From positions 1-39,002 of the forward strand of contig NZ_CACSIP010000052.1 in assembly GCF_902705885.1 (NCBI RefSeq): a stretch of 39,002 nt of DNA. The letters are read 5' to 3'. Origin of the DNA: Mycolicibacterium austroafricanum. Its GTDB lineage: Bacteria; Actinomycetota; Actinomycetes; Mycobacteriales; Mycobacteriaceae. The notes below the pieces were generated by a model. It did no database searches. It was not told the origin of the DNA and saw only the letters and a program-made list of their open reading frames with translations. This document shows, piece by piece, positions 25,271 to 33,318 of this stretch. Positions within the stretch are counted from its first letter, which is position 1. Each line of letters opens with the position of its first letter. Made by a program: the position numbers and the translations under genes.

Positions 25271-25894
25271 TCAGGCGGCAGCCGCGTGGGGCAGCGTCCG
25301 CATGGCCGTGCGGACGGCCAGGTAGATCGCCGTCGAGGTCACCACGAACACCGGCCAGCCCATCGCGATCCGGGCGACGGCGAGCAGGGACTCCTGGTCG
25401 GTGTCATACAGGTAGTACTGGACCAGGAACCGCGACCAGGACACCACCGCCATCGTGACCGTGACGATGTCGAAGGCCAGCCGCACCCGGGGCACCCGAC
25501 GCCAGGTGTCGTCACGCCCGGTCACCCTGGCCCAGACCACACCCACCAGTGGCCGCCGGATCAGGACCGACGCCGTGAACACGATGGCCAGCACCAGGTA
25601 CATCCCGATGCCGGGCAGGTAGAAGTCCTTGGCCTGTCCGGTGACATACGCGAACGCCGCACAGACACCGACGCCGGCGAATCCCAGTACGGCCGGCCGG
25701 GGTGAGCCCCGGCGGAAGAGCTGCCAGCCCAGCACCGCCGCGGCGGCGGACAACGAGGCGATGATCGCCGGAACGAGTCCGGCGGCCGGAGAGACCACCG
25801 CGAAAGTGGTCACCGGCAGCGCGGTGTAGATCAACCCGCTGACGCCGCCCGCACGCGCCAGCAGACCGCCGGCGGGTGTTCCGGCAGCGGTCAT
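25271..25894 (-). CDS. DUF3159 family membrane protein
   Basis: This 207-residue protein has five or six transmembrane helices, such as SGLIYTALPVTTFAVVSP, LVPAIIASLSAAAAVLGW, AVLGFAGVGVCAAFAYVTG and GMYLVLAIVFTASVLI. Between them lie RRPLVGVVWARVTGRDDTW and VQYYLYDTDQESLLAVARIAMGWP, which are hallmarks of actinobacterial DUF3159. Its function is unknown. It stands apart, with 153 bases to the methyltransferase gene and 256 bases to the DUF5313 gene (25895-26150). That second gap holds no gene or clear promoter that I can see. Confidence 0.85.
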   Translation of the reverse strand: MTAAGTPAGGLLARAGGVSGLIYTALPVTTFAVVSPAAGLVPAIIASLSAAAAVLGWQLFRRGSPRPAVLGFAGVGVCAAFAYVTGQAKDFYLPGIGMYLVLAIVFTASVLIRRPLVGVVWARVTGRDDTWRRVPRVRLAFDIVTVTMAVVSWSRFLVQYYLYDTDQESLLAVARIAMGWPVFVVTSTAIYLAVRTAMRTLPHAAAA

Positions 25895-26150
25895 GGGGCC
25901 AAGAGTACCGACGGCCGCGATGACCTGCCCGTTGTGAGTTGACTCTCAGGTTCGCGATCGGGGGGTTCTGGCGTTTGGCCCGCACGCCGCACCGGGAAAC
26001 CTCAGGATCGCCGCCCGAATGGGTTTCCACACCGGTTTGCCACACCAATTCAGGAGCAGACACCCGGATCCGGAGCGCGAACTGGCCCGGGTGCGCTACG
26101 ACGGCGGTTGAGCCCCCCGGTCGGTCAGCACCGGTACGCGGGTCCGGCGT

Positions 26151-26570
26151 TCAGTGAAAAGGATTGCTGTTGGACTGCCACTGCGCCGATTCGGGTCGGG
26201 GACCGAAGCGCCGGGCGTAGGCCTCGTCGATATGAGCCTTCTTCTTCCGGTTGATCACGTCGACCAGGTTCGGATCGAGCCCGTGCTGTGCCAGCCGGTG
26301 CCGGCGCCACACCTTGTTGAGCGCGAGCGCCATCAGCAGGCTCCAGATGTAGATCGGCACCGTCATCTCCAGGTGCACGTACAGCGACGCGGGAAGCAGC
26401 CACAGCGGCGCCAGGACGAACAGCGGCGGTATCGCCATCCGGATCATGTGCCTGCGCACGGCTCCCTGCGCGGCGAGGTCCTCGGCAACCCAGCGACTCA
26501 TCGAGGACGGCAGCCGACGGCCGTACGAGTAGCCGATGTACTGCACAAGCGATGGTCGGTCAGTGGCCAT
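26151..26570 (-). CDS. DUF5313 family membrane protein
   Basis: The protein has 139 residues from the ATG at 26570, which has AGGGAG upstream; an in-frame ATG at 26597 is less likely. The N-terminus RPSLVQYIGYSYGRRLPSSM and the following WVAEDLAAQGAVRRHMIRM match actinobacterial DUF5313. Two hydrophobic segments follow (IPPLFVLAPLWLLPASLYV and VPIYIWSLLMALALNKVW), then a basic tail. The function is unknown. It lies 32 bases downstream of the MarR-type regulator on the same strand, so the two are likely co-transcribed. Confidence 0.82.
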   Translation of the reverse strand: MATDRPSLVQYIGYSYGRRLPSSMSRWVAEDLAAQGAVRRHMIRMAIPPLFVLAPLWLLPASLYVHLEMTVPIYIWSLLMALALNKVWRRHRLAQHGLDPNLVDVINRKKKAHIDEAYARRFGPRPESAQWQSNSNPFH

Positions 26571-26602
26571 GGTCGGCTCCCTGTCGGTGTTCGTCATCGG
26601 TA

Positions 26603-27139
26603 TCAGAGTGTGCCCGCCGCGAGCGCGGCGGAGTTGATGTGGGTCAGCACCCGACGCAACTCCTCGAGTTCGGCCAGGTCAACGCCCAGTCGGGTGACCA
26701 CGGCGGCCGGAATCGCCAGCGCGCGGCTGCGCAGCGCGAGGCCGGCATCGGTCAACTCGACATCGGTCGCCCGCTCGTCTGCGGCGCTTCGCGCACGGGT
26801 GAGCAACCCCAGCGTCTCGAGCCGCTTCAGCATCGGGGACAGCGTGGCCGAGTCGAGCTGCAGCGCAGTCGCGATCTGTTTGACCGACAGCGGTGCCCGG
26901 TTGTCGGGAGTGGACCTGTGGTGGTCCCACATCGCCAGCATCACGAGGTACTGCGGATGGGTCAGCCCCAACGGTTCGAGCAGCGGCCGGTACACGGCCA
27001 GCACCGCCCGGTTGGTGACCGCCAGCGCGAAACACGCCTGCTGTTCGAGGGCGAGCGGATCGAGATCGGGATCGACTGCGGCGGTCACGGGTTCCACGGT
27101 ACCCGAATAGTCGTACACAAATAGATCGTGCGCTAACAA
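26603..27139 (-). CDS. OhrR/MarR-family regulator
   Basis: The open frame encodes 178 residues, but a TTG start at 27139 is doubtful and GTGs at 27118 or 27097 are alternatives. The core reads ACFALAVTNRAVLAVYRPLL, then GLTHPQYLVMLAMWDHH, then LSVKQIATALQLDSATLSPMLKRLE and the wing RSAADERATDVELTDAG. This matches OhrR, which senses organic peroxides through a Cys at the end of the first helix; Cys36 of the full frame is in that position. Its targets are likely DUF5313 downstream and perhaps the divergent Cys-rich gene. No Ohr peroxidase gene is seen nearby. Confidence 0.85.
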   Translation of the reverse strand: MLAHDLFVYDYSGTVEPVTAAVDPDLDPLALEQQACFALAVTNRAVLAVYRPLLEPLGLTHPQYLVMLAMWDHHRSTPDNRAPLSVKQIATALQLDSATLSPMLKRLETLGLLTRARSAADERATDVELTDAGLALRSRALAIPAAVVTRLGVDLAELEELRRVLTHINSAALAAGTL

Positions 27140-27160
27140 TCACAGTTCCCGGTCGGCCAG

Positions 27161-27185
27161 GTTTCTCGCCCGCGGCGCCGGGAAC
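27161..27185 (+). promoter_or_regulatory. Weak SigF-like promoter for the Cys-rich protein gene
   Basis: GTTT (27161-27164), a 15-base spacer and GGGAAC (27180-27185). The -10 matches the consensus at only four of six positions, so this is tentative. Confidence 0.3.
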
Positions 27186-27230
27186 ACGACCTCGAAGTCA
27201 CAAGTCCATCAGGTCCCATCAGGAGGTTTC

Positions 27231-27485
27231 ATGTCCATCTGCGACACGTGCGGAAACGACTACGACAAAGCATTCACCGTGCGTTGGCCGGACGGCCGGT
27301 CGGCCACCTTCGACAGCGTCGAGTGCGCGGCCGTGCAGCTGGCGCCGGATTGCGGGCACTGCGGGTGCCGCATCCTCGGCCACGGTGTCGAGACCGAAGA
27401 GGGCATCTTCTGTTGCGCGCACTGCGCCCGAAAAGACACCGACGCCGACGTCAACGACCGCTACCCGGTGCCGGCAGGCGGCTGA
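27231..27485 (+). CDS. Small Cys-rich metal-binding protein (metallothionein-like)
   Basis: This 84-residue protein contains nine Cys. An N-terminal CDTCGNDY zinc-ribbon knuckle is followed by CGHCGCRILGHGVE and EGIFCCAHCA. The second half resembles the C-x-C plus CC-x2-C pattern of prokaryotic metallothionein (SmtA type), although the first half looks like a zinc ribbon. It probably binds zinc or another soft metal. The ATG has a full AGGAGG site six bases upstream. It is divergent from the OhrR-like gene. Confidence 0.75.
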   Translation: MSICDTCGNDYDKAFTVRWPDGRSATFDSVECAAVQLAPDCGHCGCRILGHGVETEEGIFCCAHCARKDTDADVNDRYPVPAGG

Positions 27486-27493
27486 GCGTCGCG

Positions 27494-28195
27494 CTACAAC
27501 CGACCCACTGCGAATGCCGCGCCCTCGTTGACGCTTCCGTCGATCGGATACAGCGCGTGCGCCAGCGTCGGTCCACCATCGGCAACACCCGAGCAGATGG
27601 TGTCCCCCGGGGCGCACAGTTGCAGCGTCTTGTCGGCGTAGAGGGGGCCGATGGTGATGGCCGGCGCGTCGTACCTCTGCAGGAACTCACCCGACGGGGT
27701 GCCGAAGAGCACGACGGCGGCGACATGGTCGGCCACCTCCGCTGGCATCGGCTCGGGCGCCACCTCGGCGGGCACACTGCTGGGCACGACGTCGGACGTC
27801 ACGAACCCCGACACCACCGCACCCTGGGAGTATCCGCCCAGAATGAGCCGGGTGTCCGGGCAGTTGGCCGCGATGGCCTGGACATGATTCGCCGCATCCC
27901 GGACGCCGTCGATCACTGTCGAGGCGAAGATCTCGCGTTGCTCGAAGTTGCTCCCGGCCGGATAGTTCACGGCGTAGACGCCGACCGTCCGGCCGCCGGC
28001 CTGGGCGCGCACCGCCTCGACGAAGGCCTGTCCGATGCCGCCGACCCCGGGGGCTTCACCGGTGCCGCGGGCGAATACCACCTCGACGTCGGGGCACGGT
28101 TGGGCCACAGCGGACGGGACGGCGACCCCGACCAGCGTTGCCCAGATACCGAGCGCCGCAACCATCACGCCACGGACCATTCGTCGAGCTGTCAT
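27494..28195 (-). CDS. Cutinase-family secreted esterase (Culp-like)
   Basis: The 233-residue alpha/beta hydrolase has a signal peptide cleaved after AVA31. The nucleophile Ser123 lies in GYSQG, and the catalytic Asp198 (PGDTIC) and His213 (LAHALYP) follow in order. Four Cys (34, 112, 194, 201) fit the two cutinase disulfides. Mycobacterial cutinase-like proteins hydrolyse lipid esters at the cell surface. It has AAAGGAGT before the ATG and a perfect SigF promoter upstream. The region from about 131 to 160 is Pro/Val-rich, a surface loop in this family. Confidence 0.92.
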   Translation of the reverse strand: MTARRMVRGVMVAALGIWATLVGVAVPSAVAQPCPDVEVVFARGTGEAPGVGGIGQAFVEAVRAQAGGRTVGVYAVNYPAGSNFEQREIFASTVIDGVRDAANHVQAIAANCPDTRLILGGYSQGAVVSGFVTSDVVPSSVPAEVAPEPMPAEVADHVAAVVLFGTPSGEFLQRYDAPAITIGPLYADKTLQLCAPGDTICSGVADGGPTLAHALYPIDGSVNEGAAFAVGRL

Positions 28196-28247
28196 GAAGG
28201 ACTCCTTTATTCGCAGGCGCCCACATGATCAATGGCGCAGTCGAGCA

Positions 28248-28272
28248 ATACCCGCAAGTTCGCTGGCCAAAC
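28248..28272 (-). promoter_or_regulatory. SigF-consensus promoter for cutinase gene
   Basis: On the minus strand, GTTT (28269-28272), a 15-base spacer and GGGTAT (28248-28253) match the consensus exactly. Transcription would start near 28241, giving a leader of about 46 bases with a good ribosome-binding site. Confidence 0.7.
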
Positions 28273-28280
28273 GACGGACC

Positions 28281-29057
28281 TCAGCCGGCGCCGGGGTCAT
28301 CGACCTCTACGAGCAACGGACGGTGATCGGACAGCGGCGCATCCGGTGTGAGACAACCCCGCCCGCGCAGGCCGGGATGGTCGGTGAGGATGTGATCGAG
28401 CTGGCGGTCCGGAGCTTCGGCGGGAAAGGTTGCCGCGGCGGCCAGGGCGCGCATCCGCGACCATCTCGCCGCCGGCGCCGGGGGGAGGTTGAGGTCACCC
28501 ATCAGCAGTCGCGGCCCGGGCATTCCCCGCAGATCCCTGATCAGCCGGCGCAGCTGATGACGATTCCATCCGGGCACAAAAGACAGGTGGGTGTTCGCGA
28601 CCGACATCGGCCCCAGTGGAGTGTCCAGTTGGGCGATCACCGCGGCTCTGGGCTCCTCGTCGACGACCACGACGCGGTTGGGGCCGGGAAGATACATCGG
28701 GAACCGCGTCGGGATCCGGGGCAGCCGCACCACCTGCCAGCTCGTCGCGGGAAAGCGGGACAGCAACGCGATGCCGTACGCGGCCGTGCCGGGCTGTTCC
28801 TCGCCGGTCGCGGCCATCCAGGTGGCGCCCGGCGTGCCGGCGATGGCGGCGACGAAACGGTGCGCTACCGCCCCCATCGCCTCAGCCGCCACCGAGGTCA
28901 GATCGGCGCGACCGGACCGGTCCTGTTCGAAGTCGACCTCCTGTAACGCCAGCACATCAGGGTCCAGGTCGCGGATGATCGTCCGCAGCCGGTCGGGTTC
29001 CACTAGGCCGTCGTGCACCGTCCGGCCGTGGAGGATGTTGAAAGTCGCGATCCGCAC
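28281..29057 (-). CDS. Endonuclease/exonuclease/phosphatase-fold protein
   Basis: The 258-residue protein follows the EEP fold. It has FNILHGRTV at the N-terminus (Asn metal ligand), LALQEVDFEQDRSG (catalytic Glu), VANTHLSF (catalytic His), LLMGDLNLPP (Asp/Asn pair) and DAPLSDHRPLLVEV (Asp-His) at the end. All catalytic residues are present, so it should be a Mg-dependent phosphodiesterase. The substrate could be DNA, a lipid head group or an inositol phosphate. It has no signal peptide and is probably cytoplasmic. It is divergent from the nucleotidyltransferase gene, with 48 bases between starts. Confidence 0.9.
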   Translation of the reverse strand: MRIATFNILHGRTVHDGLVEPDRLRTIIRDLDPDVLALQEVDFEQDRSGRADLTSVAAEAMGAVAHRFVAAIAGTPGATWMAATGEEQPGTAAYGIALLSRFPATSWQVVRLPRIPTRFPMYLPGPNRVVVVDEEPRAAVIAQLDTPLGPMSVANTHLSFVPGWNRHQLRRLIRDLRGMPGPRLLMGDLNLPPAPAARWSRMRALAAAATFPAEAPDRQLDHILTDHPGLRGRGCLTPDAPLSDHRPLLVEVDDPGAG

Positions 29058-29105
29058 GGGTACCAGTTACCCACCGAGGGCGCCGCGCAACAGCAAAGGA
29101 GCGTC

Positions 29106-29657
29106 ATGATGTGTCCGCGTGACGAACGGCTGCGCCGCTCGCTGAGATCCGCGGCGTCGGCGCTGAAGGAACACGGACCGCGGTTCGCGCTGGCAGGCGG
29201 ATATGCGCTGTGGGTCTTCGGGGCGCCGGAGCCGGTGCACGACGTCGACTTCGTCGTCGCCGAAGCCGACGTCGAAACCGCCGCGGAAACATTGGCCAAG
29301 GCGGGCTTCGTGATCGAGCGCACCCCCGAAGACTGGCTGTTCAAGGCGCACGCCCAGGACGTGGTGGTCGACGTGCTGCACCGGGTCAACGGTGTCGTCG
29401 TCGGCCACCAGCATCTCGACGCGGCCGAAGTGCACGACGTGCTGGCGGTCAGGATCCCGGTGCTGACCCCGACGACCGTGTTGATCCAGAAGTTGCTCGC
29501 CCTGGGAGAGCATTTCTGTGACTTCACCTCCCTGCTTCCGGCGGTGCGCGGGGTGCGCGAGCGGGTCGATTGGCAGCAGGTGCGGGCCGCGACCGCCGAC
29601 AACGACTACGCCGTGGCATTCCTGGTACTGGCCGACCGGCTGCGGATCACCGCGTGA
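29106..29657 (+). CDS. Nucleotidyltransferase-like protein (AbiEii/MNT fold)
   Basis: The 183-residue protein starts at an ATG with AAAGGAG upstream. FALAGGYALWVFG followed by VHDVDFVVAEADV is the polymerase-beta-type nucleotidyltransferase pattern (GG, then hDhDh). The later VVVDVLHRVNG supplies the third acidic residue. Relatives include AbiEii/MNT-type toxins and aminoglycoside-type transferases. No antitoxin gene lies beside it, so it may be a stand-alone NMP-transferase. The C-terminal helices (LIQKLLALGEHF) match the usual helical extension. Confidence 0.75.
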   Translation: MMCPRDERLRRSLRSAASALKEHGPRFALAGGYALWVFGAPEPVHDVDFVVAEADVETAAETLAKAGFVIERTPEDWLFKAHAQDVVVDVLHRVNGVVVGHQHLDAAEVHDVLAVRIPVLTPTTVLIQKLLALGEHFCDFTSLLPAVRGVRERVDWQQVRAATADNDYAVAFLVLADRLRITA

Positions 29658-29696
29658 CGCCCGGTTCGGCACGGCGACAACGGGTATGCCGCTGTG

Positions 29697-30845
29697 GTGA
29701 CCGAACCAGCAGTGATCGTGATCGGCAGCGGACCCGCCGGGGTGGGCGCCGCGGAGGAGTTCCGGAAGCAGCAAGCGGATGTGCCGGTGCGCATCCTGAC
29801 CGCCGACTGTGATGAACCCTACGAGCGGCCGCCGCTGAGCAAGGAGTTTCTCCGCGGTGAGACCGATGAGGTCAGCATGCGTCCGTCGTCCTGGTTCGCC
29901 GAACGGGACCTGGAACTGATCACCGACGCCCCCGTGACCGAGATCGACACCGATGCCCGGACCGTGACGGCGGGTGGCCGCCGACAGGAATACCGTCACC
30001 TGATCCTGGCGTCCGGGGCGAGCCCCCGGCCGTTGCCGGTTCCCGGCGGCGGGCGGGCCCTGCAGTTGCGCTCGCTGCAGGACGCACAGCGACTGCGGGC
30101 GTCGTCGCAGGGCGCGCAGTCGGCGGTGGTCATCGGCGCCGGGTTCATCGGATGCGAGGCGGCCGCGTCCCTGGCCCGGAATGGCCTGGCGGTCACCCTG
30201 GTGGCGCCCGATGCGGTTCCCCAGGAGAAGCGGCTGGGCACCGAGGCGGGACGCAGGCTGGTCACCCTGATCGAGCAGACCGGGGCCCGGTTCTCCGGCG
30301 GAGTCCGGGTGCGGGAGATCCGCCCCGGCGCGGTCGTGCTGGACGACGGCGCCACCGTCGAGGCCGACCTGATCCTGGCGGCGACCGGAGTCGAGCCGAA
30401 CAGCGCGGCGGCCGAGGCGGCGGGAGTGCCCGTCGATCAGTCGCGCATCGTGGTCGACGCCGGGATGATGACCCGCACGCCGGGTGTGTCGGCAGCAGGG
30501 GATGTCGCGTTGGCGTTCAACACCACCGCGGGCCGGTCCCTGGCGGTCGAACACTGGCAGGATGCCGCAGAACAGGGCGCGATCGCCGGCGCTCGTGCCG
30601 CCGGCGACCAACAGAGCTGGTCCGATGTTCCCGGGTTCTGGACCACGATCGGTGATACGACGCTGAAGTATCACGCCTGGGGGGATGGCTATGAGCGGAG
30701 CCGCCTGATCGCACACGGCGACGGGTTCACCGTCTGGTACGAGTCCGGGGGCGTCGCCGTCGCGGTGCTGACCTGCAACGCCGACGATGACTACGAGCTC
30801 GGTGAAGGTCTGATCCGGGCCGGAGCAGCCGCACCGGTCTTGTAG
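29697..30845 (+). CDS. FAD-dependent NAD(P)H oxidoreductase (ferredoxin/rubredoxin reductase type)
   Basis: The 382-residue flavoprotein has the FAD fold VIVIGSGPAGVGAAEEF, YERPPLSKEFLRGE, the second flavin segment LASGASPRPLPVPG, the NAD(P) fold VVIGAGFIGCEAAASLA, then ATGVEPNS and SAAGDVA. This order is that of ferredoxin or rubredoxin reductases of the AIF-like group, which feed electrons to small iron-sulfur proteins. A C-terminal domain of about 80 residues follows. The partner could be any ferredoxin; the CDGSH protein 5 kb away is only a speculative one. The start is one of two adjacent GTGs (29694 or 29697). Confidence 0.88.
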   Translation: MTEPAVIVIGSGPAGVGAAEEFRKQQADVPVRILTADCDEPYERPPLSKEFLRGETDEVSMRPSSWFAERDLELITDAPVTEIDTDARTVTAGGRRQEYRHLILASGASPRPLPVPGGGRALQLRSLQDAQRLRASSQGAQSAVVIGAGFIGCEAAASLARNGLAVTLVAPDAVPQEKRLGTEAGRRLVTLIEQTGARFSGGVRVREIRPGAVVLDDGATVEADLILAATGVEPNSAAAEAAGVPVDQSRIVVDAGMMTRTPGVSAAGDVALAFNTTAGRSLAVEHWQDAAEQGAIAGARAAGDQQSWSDVPGFWTTIGDTTLKYHAWGDGYERSRLIAHGDGFTVWYESGGVAVAVLTCNADDDYELGEGLIRAGAAAPVL

Positions 30846-30858
30846 CGATTCCCGGCCG

Positions 30859-31116
30859 TCAGTGATTGCGCAGAGTGGCGATCAGCTTGCTCTTGGTCAG
30901 ATCCGAGTAGCCCGAGATCCCGAGTTCCTTGGCACGCTCTTTCAGTTCCGGAACCGTCCAGTCCTCGTAGCTTCCGGACTCTCCGCCCTTTTTCCCCACC
31001 GCTGACTTCCCGCGGGCCGCCGCCGCGTTGGAGATGCGGGCGGCCTTCTCCTTGGAGTTGCCTTCCTCGCGCAGGTCCTCGTACATCTTCTCGTTCTTGA
31101 TCGATGAATTGGGCAT
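30859..31116 (-). CDS. Small basic protein with Rho-N/SAP-like helix (DUF7218-like)
   Basis: This 85-residue, Lys/Glu-rich protein starts at an ATG with AGGAGG seven bases upstream. Its N-terminal half has MYEDLREEGNSKEKAARIS and its C-terminal half WTVPELKERAKELGISGY, followed by LTKSKLIATLRNH. That second part fits the Rho-N/SAP helix-extended-loop-helix that binds nucleic acid. Such proteins are common in mycobacteria with unproven roles; DUF7218 is a tentative family name. A SigF-like promoter lies upstream. It is convergent with the flavoprotein gene. Confidence 0.8.
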   Translation of the reverse strand: MPNSSIKNEKMYEDLREEGNSKEKAARISNAAAARGKSAVGKKGGESGSYEDWTVPELKERAKELGISGYSDLTKSKLIATLRNH

Positions 31117-31156
31117 TCTCACACCTCCTGTTCCTCATACTCTGAGTTCGCAAAGG

Positions 31157-31182
31157 GTGCCCGACCGGGTGCGGCCCGAAAC
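31157..31182 (-). promoter_or_regulatory. SigF-like promoter for the Rho-N-like protein gene
   Basis: On the minus strand, GTTT (31179-31182), a 16-base spacer and GGGCAC (31157-31162). The -35 is perfect and the -10 matches four of six positions. Confidence 0.35.
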
Positions 31183-31243
31183 GCGGCAATGCATACAAAA
31201 CGGCGGGGTGGGTACATGCTCGGCTGCGTGGAGAGGAGATCCG

Positions 31244-31900
31244 GTGCGTACCGAATTCCACCAGCAACTGCATGCGCTCAACTCGGACCTGACCCGGATG
31301 TGCGAACTCGCCGGTGAGGCGATGCAGCGTGCCACGGTTGGGCTGCTCACCGTGGATCTCGAGGCGGCCGAACGGGTGCTCAGCGACCTCGAGGTGCTCA
31401 ACCGGATGCGCCGCGAGGTGGACCACGCGGCGCTGGCGCTCCTGGCCCGCCAGGCACCTGTCGCCAGCGACCTGCGTCTCGTGGTGGCCGCGGTACACAT
31501 CACCTCGGACGCCGACCGGATGGGCGGCCTGGCTGCCCACGTGGCCCGCATCGTCCGCCGACGCCACCCCGACCCGGTTCTGCCCAACGAGGTCGTGGGT
31601 CAGTTCTCCGAGATGGGCAGCCTCGCGGTCGACCTGGCCGAGGATGCCGCCTCCGTCATCATCGACGGAGATCCGGTGCGCGCGAGCCGGATCCGCGACG
31701 ACGACGAAGCGATGAACGCCATGCACCGCCGACTGTTCAGCACCGTGATGTCGCCGGACTGGAGCCACGGGGTCCCCGCGGCCATCGACCTGGTGCTGCT
31801 CGGCCGGTTCTACGAGCGGTTCGCCGATCACGCTGTGGCGATCGCCGCCCGGGTCTTGTTCCGCAGCACCGGCGACACCACGCGTGATCTCGGTCAGTGA
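31244..31900 (+). CDS. PhoU-family phosphate regulator
   Basis: The protein has 218 residues from the GTG at 31244, with GAGAGGAG upstream. It has the two tandem three-helix repeats of PhoU: FHQQLHALNSDLTRMCELAGEAM with LLARQAPVASDLRLVVAAVHI, and EVVGQFSEMGSLAVDLAEDA with LVLLGRFYERFADHAVAIAARV. The conserved E-R-x-x-D-H type ends (SDADRMGG, RFADHA) are present. PhoU/PhoY proteins repress the Pho regulon together with the Pst transporter. No pst genes are in the window, so this is an isolated copy. Confidence 0.93.
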   Translation: MRTEFHQQLHALNSDLTRMCELAGEAMQRATVGLLTVDLEAAERVLSDLEVLNRMRREVDHAALALLARQAPVASDLRLVVAAVHITSDADRMGGLAAHVARIVRRRHPDPVLPNEVVGQFSEMGSLAVDLAEDAASVIIDGDPVRASRIRDDDEAMNAMHRRLFSTVMSPDWSHGVPAAIDLVLLGRFYERFADHAVAIAARVLFRSTGDTTRDLGQ

Positions 31901-31913
31901 CCGGCACTCTGCA

Positions 31914-33095
31914 TCACGGCTTGAGCATCACCTTCACGGCTCCGTCCTGCTTCTTCTGGAAGATCTCGTAGGCGTGCGGCGCCTGGTCGAGGGGCAGCGT
32001 GTGGGTCGCGAAGGTGTCCACGCCCAGCGGATCGTCGTCGGTCAGCAGCGGCATGATGTCGTCCACCCACCTCTTGACGTTGGCCTGCCCCATTCGCAGA
32101 GTCACCTGCTTGTCGAACAGCGTCAGCATCGGCATCGGATCGGCAGTCCCGCCGTACACCCCGATCAGGGAGATGGTGCCGCCACGGCGGACAGCATCGA
32201 TCGCGGAGTACAACGCATCGAGGCAATCCAGACCGGCGGTCTGCATCATCTTCTTGCCCACCGCATCTGGCAGCAGACCGGTGACCCGCTGCGCGACCCG
32301 CGCGACGGGTGAGCCATGCGCCTCCATGCCCACCGCGTCGATGACCGAATCGGTGCCGCGTCCACCGGTCATGTCGCGGATCGCATCACCCACGGTGGTG
32401 TCGACCTCGTCGAGGTTCACCGTCCGAATCCCGCGGGCCGTGGCACGCGCCAGTCGCTCGGGTACCCGGTCCACTGCGATCACATCGAAACCCTGGTGCG
32501 CGGCGATGCGCGCCGCCATGTCACCGATCGGCCCGAGTCCCAGCACGGTCACCGACCCGCCATGCGGGACGTCGGCGTAGACCACCGACTGCCATGCGGT
32601 CGGCAGCACATCGGACAGGTAGACGAACCGCGAATCCGCCGGCCCGTCGGGGACCTTGATGTGCGTGAACTGGGCCTGAGGCACCCGTAGCAACTCCGCC
32701 TGACCGCCGGGCACCGACCCGTACAGCTCGGAGAAACCGAACAGCGCCGCCCCCATCCCCTGCTCGCGGACCTGCGTGGTCTCGCACTGGGTGTAGAGCT
32801 GCTTGTCACACATGTAGCAACTGCCACAAGAGATCTGGAACGGAATCACCACCCGGTCGCCGACGGCGAGGTCCCCGACCTGGCTGCCGACCTCACGCAC
32901 GATCCCCATCGGCTCATGACCGAGGACGTCGCCCTCGTTCATGAATGGACCCAGCACCTCGTAGAGGTGAAGATCCGATCCGCAGATGTTCGTCGACGTG
33001 ACCTCGATGATCGCGTCGGTGGGTTGTTCGATCCTCGGATCCGGAACCGTGTCGACGCGTACATCGCGCCGGCCATGCCAAGTCACTGCCTTCAT
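31914..33095 (-). CDS. Zinc-dependent alcohol/formaldehyde dehydrogenase
   Basis: The 393-residue medium-chain dehydrogenase starts MKAVTWHGRRDVRV. Catalytic zinc ligands are Cys38 with His60-Glu61 (LGHEPMG); structural zinc ligands are Cys90, 93, 96 and 104. The cofactor fold VTVLGLGPIGDMAARIA is present, with Asp in VIAVDRVPE favouring NAD+. The order fits glutathione-independent formaldehyde dehydrogenase-like enzymes, which oxidise aldehydes or alcohols. The exact substrate is unknown. GAGGGGAG precedes the ATG, and a near-perfect SigF promoter lies upstream. An extended start at 33110 is in frame but lacks these features. Confidence 0.92.
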   Translation of the reverse strand: MKAVTWHGRRDVRVDTVPDPRIEQPTDAIIEVTSTNICGSDLHLYEVLGPFMNEGDVLGHEPMGIVREVGSQVGDLAVGDRVVIPFQISCGSCYMCDKQLYTQCETTQVREQGMGAALFGFSELYGSVPGGQAELLRVPQAQFTHIKVPDGPADSRFVYLSDVLPTAWQSVVYADVPHGGSVTVLGLGPIGDMAARIAAHQGFDVIAVDRVPERLARATARGIRTVNLDEVDTTVGDAIRDMTGGRGTDSVIDAVGMEAHGSPVARVAQRVTGLLPDAVGKKMMQTAGLDCLDALYSAIDAVRRGGTISLIGVYGGTADPMPMLTLFDKQVTLRMGQANVKRWVDDIMPLLTDDDPLGVDTFATHTLPLDQAPHAYEIFQKKQDGAVKVMLKP

Positions 33096-33148
33096 CGGTA
33101 CTCCCCTCACGCTCGCGCCGACCTTCAGCGCGGCAAGTGGGCTTTCGA

Positions 33149-33173
33149 CTACCCCTCATCAAGGCCGCCAAAC
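33149..33173 (-). promoter_or_regulatory. SigF-like promoter for alcohol dehydrogenase gene
   Basis: On the minus strand, GTTT (33170-33173), a 15-base spacer and GGGTAG (33149-33154) differ from the consensus at the last base only. It lies about 54 bases before the ATG. Confidence 0.6.
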
Positions 33174-33190
33174 ACCGCGGCGGCTGGCGT

Positions 33191-33216
33191 GCTTACTCCG
33201 CCCGCACGCGGGGTAA
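33191..33216 (+). promoter_or_regulatory. SigF-like promoter for isochorismatase-like gene
   Basis: GCTT (33191-33194), a 16-base spacer and GGGTAA (33211-33216) lie about 100 bases before the ATG. The ends also form an imperfect inverted repeat (CTTAC...GTAAG), so this could be a protein site or hairpin instead. Confidence 0.4.
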
Positions 33217-33318
33217 GTGCCAACTCATGGTGACTTCCGGACCGAAAGATTCGTTCCCGACATCGTCGCCACCGAAAGACGCGATCACCGGCCCGCCCGA
33301 ATCTAGGAGTTTCCGACC

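Noticed and set aside
27494..28195. Cutinase as part of a phage lysis or toxin system with the holin-like gene
   Set aside because: The holin-like protein belongs to the actinobacterial DUF1469 group paired with DUF3618. It lies 6 kb away, and no phage genes are present.
29106..29657. Toxin-antitoxin pair with the EEP-fold gene
   Set aside because: The genes are divergent rather than co-directional, and the EEP protein keeps a complete enzymatic active site unlike known antitoxins.
29067..30716. A 549-codon minus-strand frame
   Set aside because: It is antisense to the nucleotidyltransferase and the flavoprotein, both with clear motifs.
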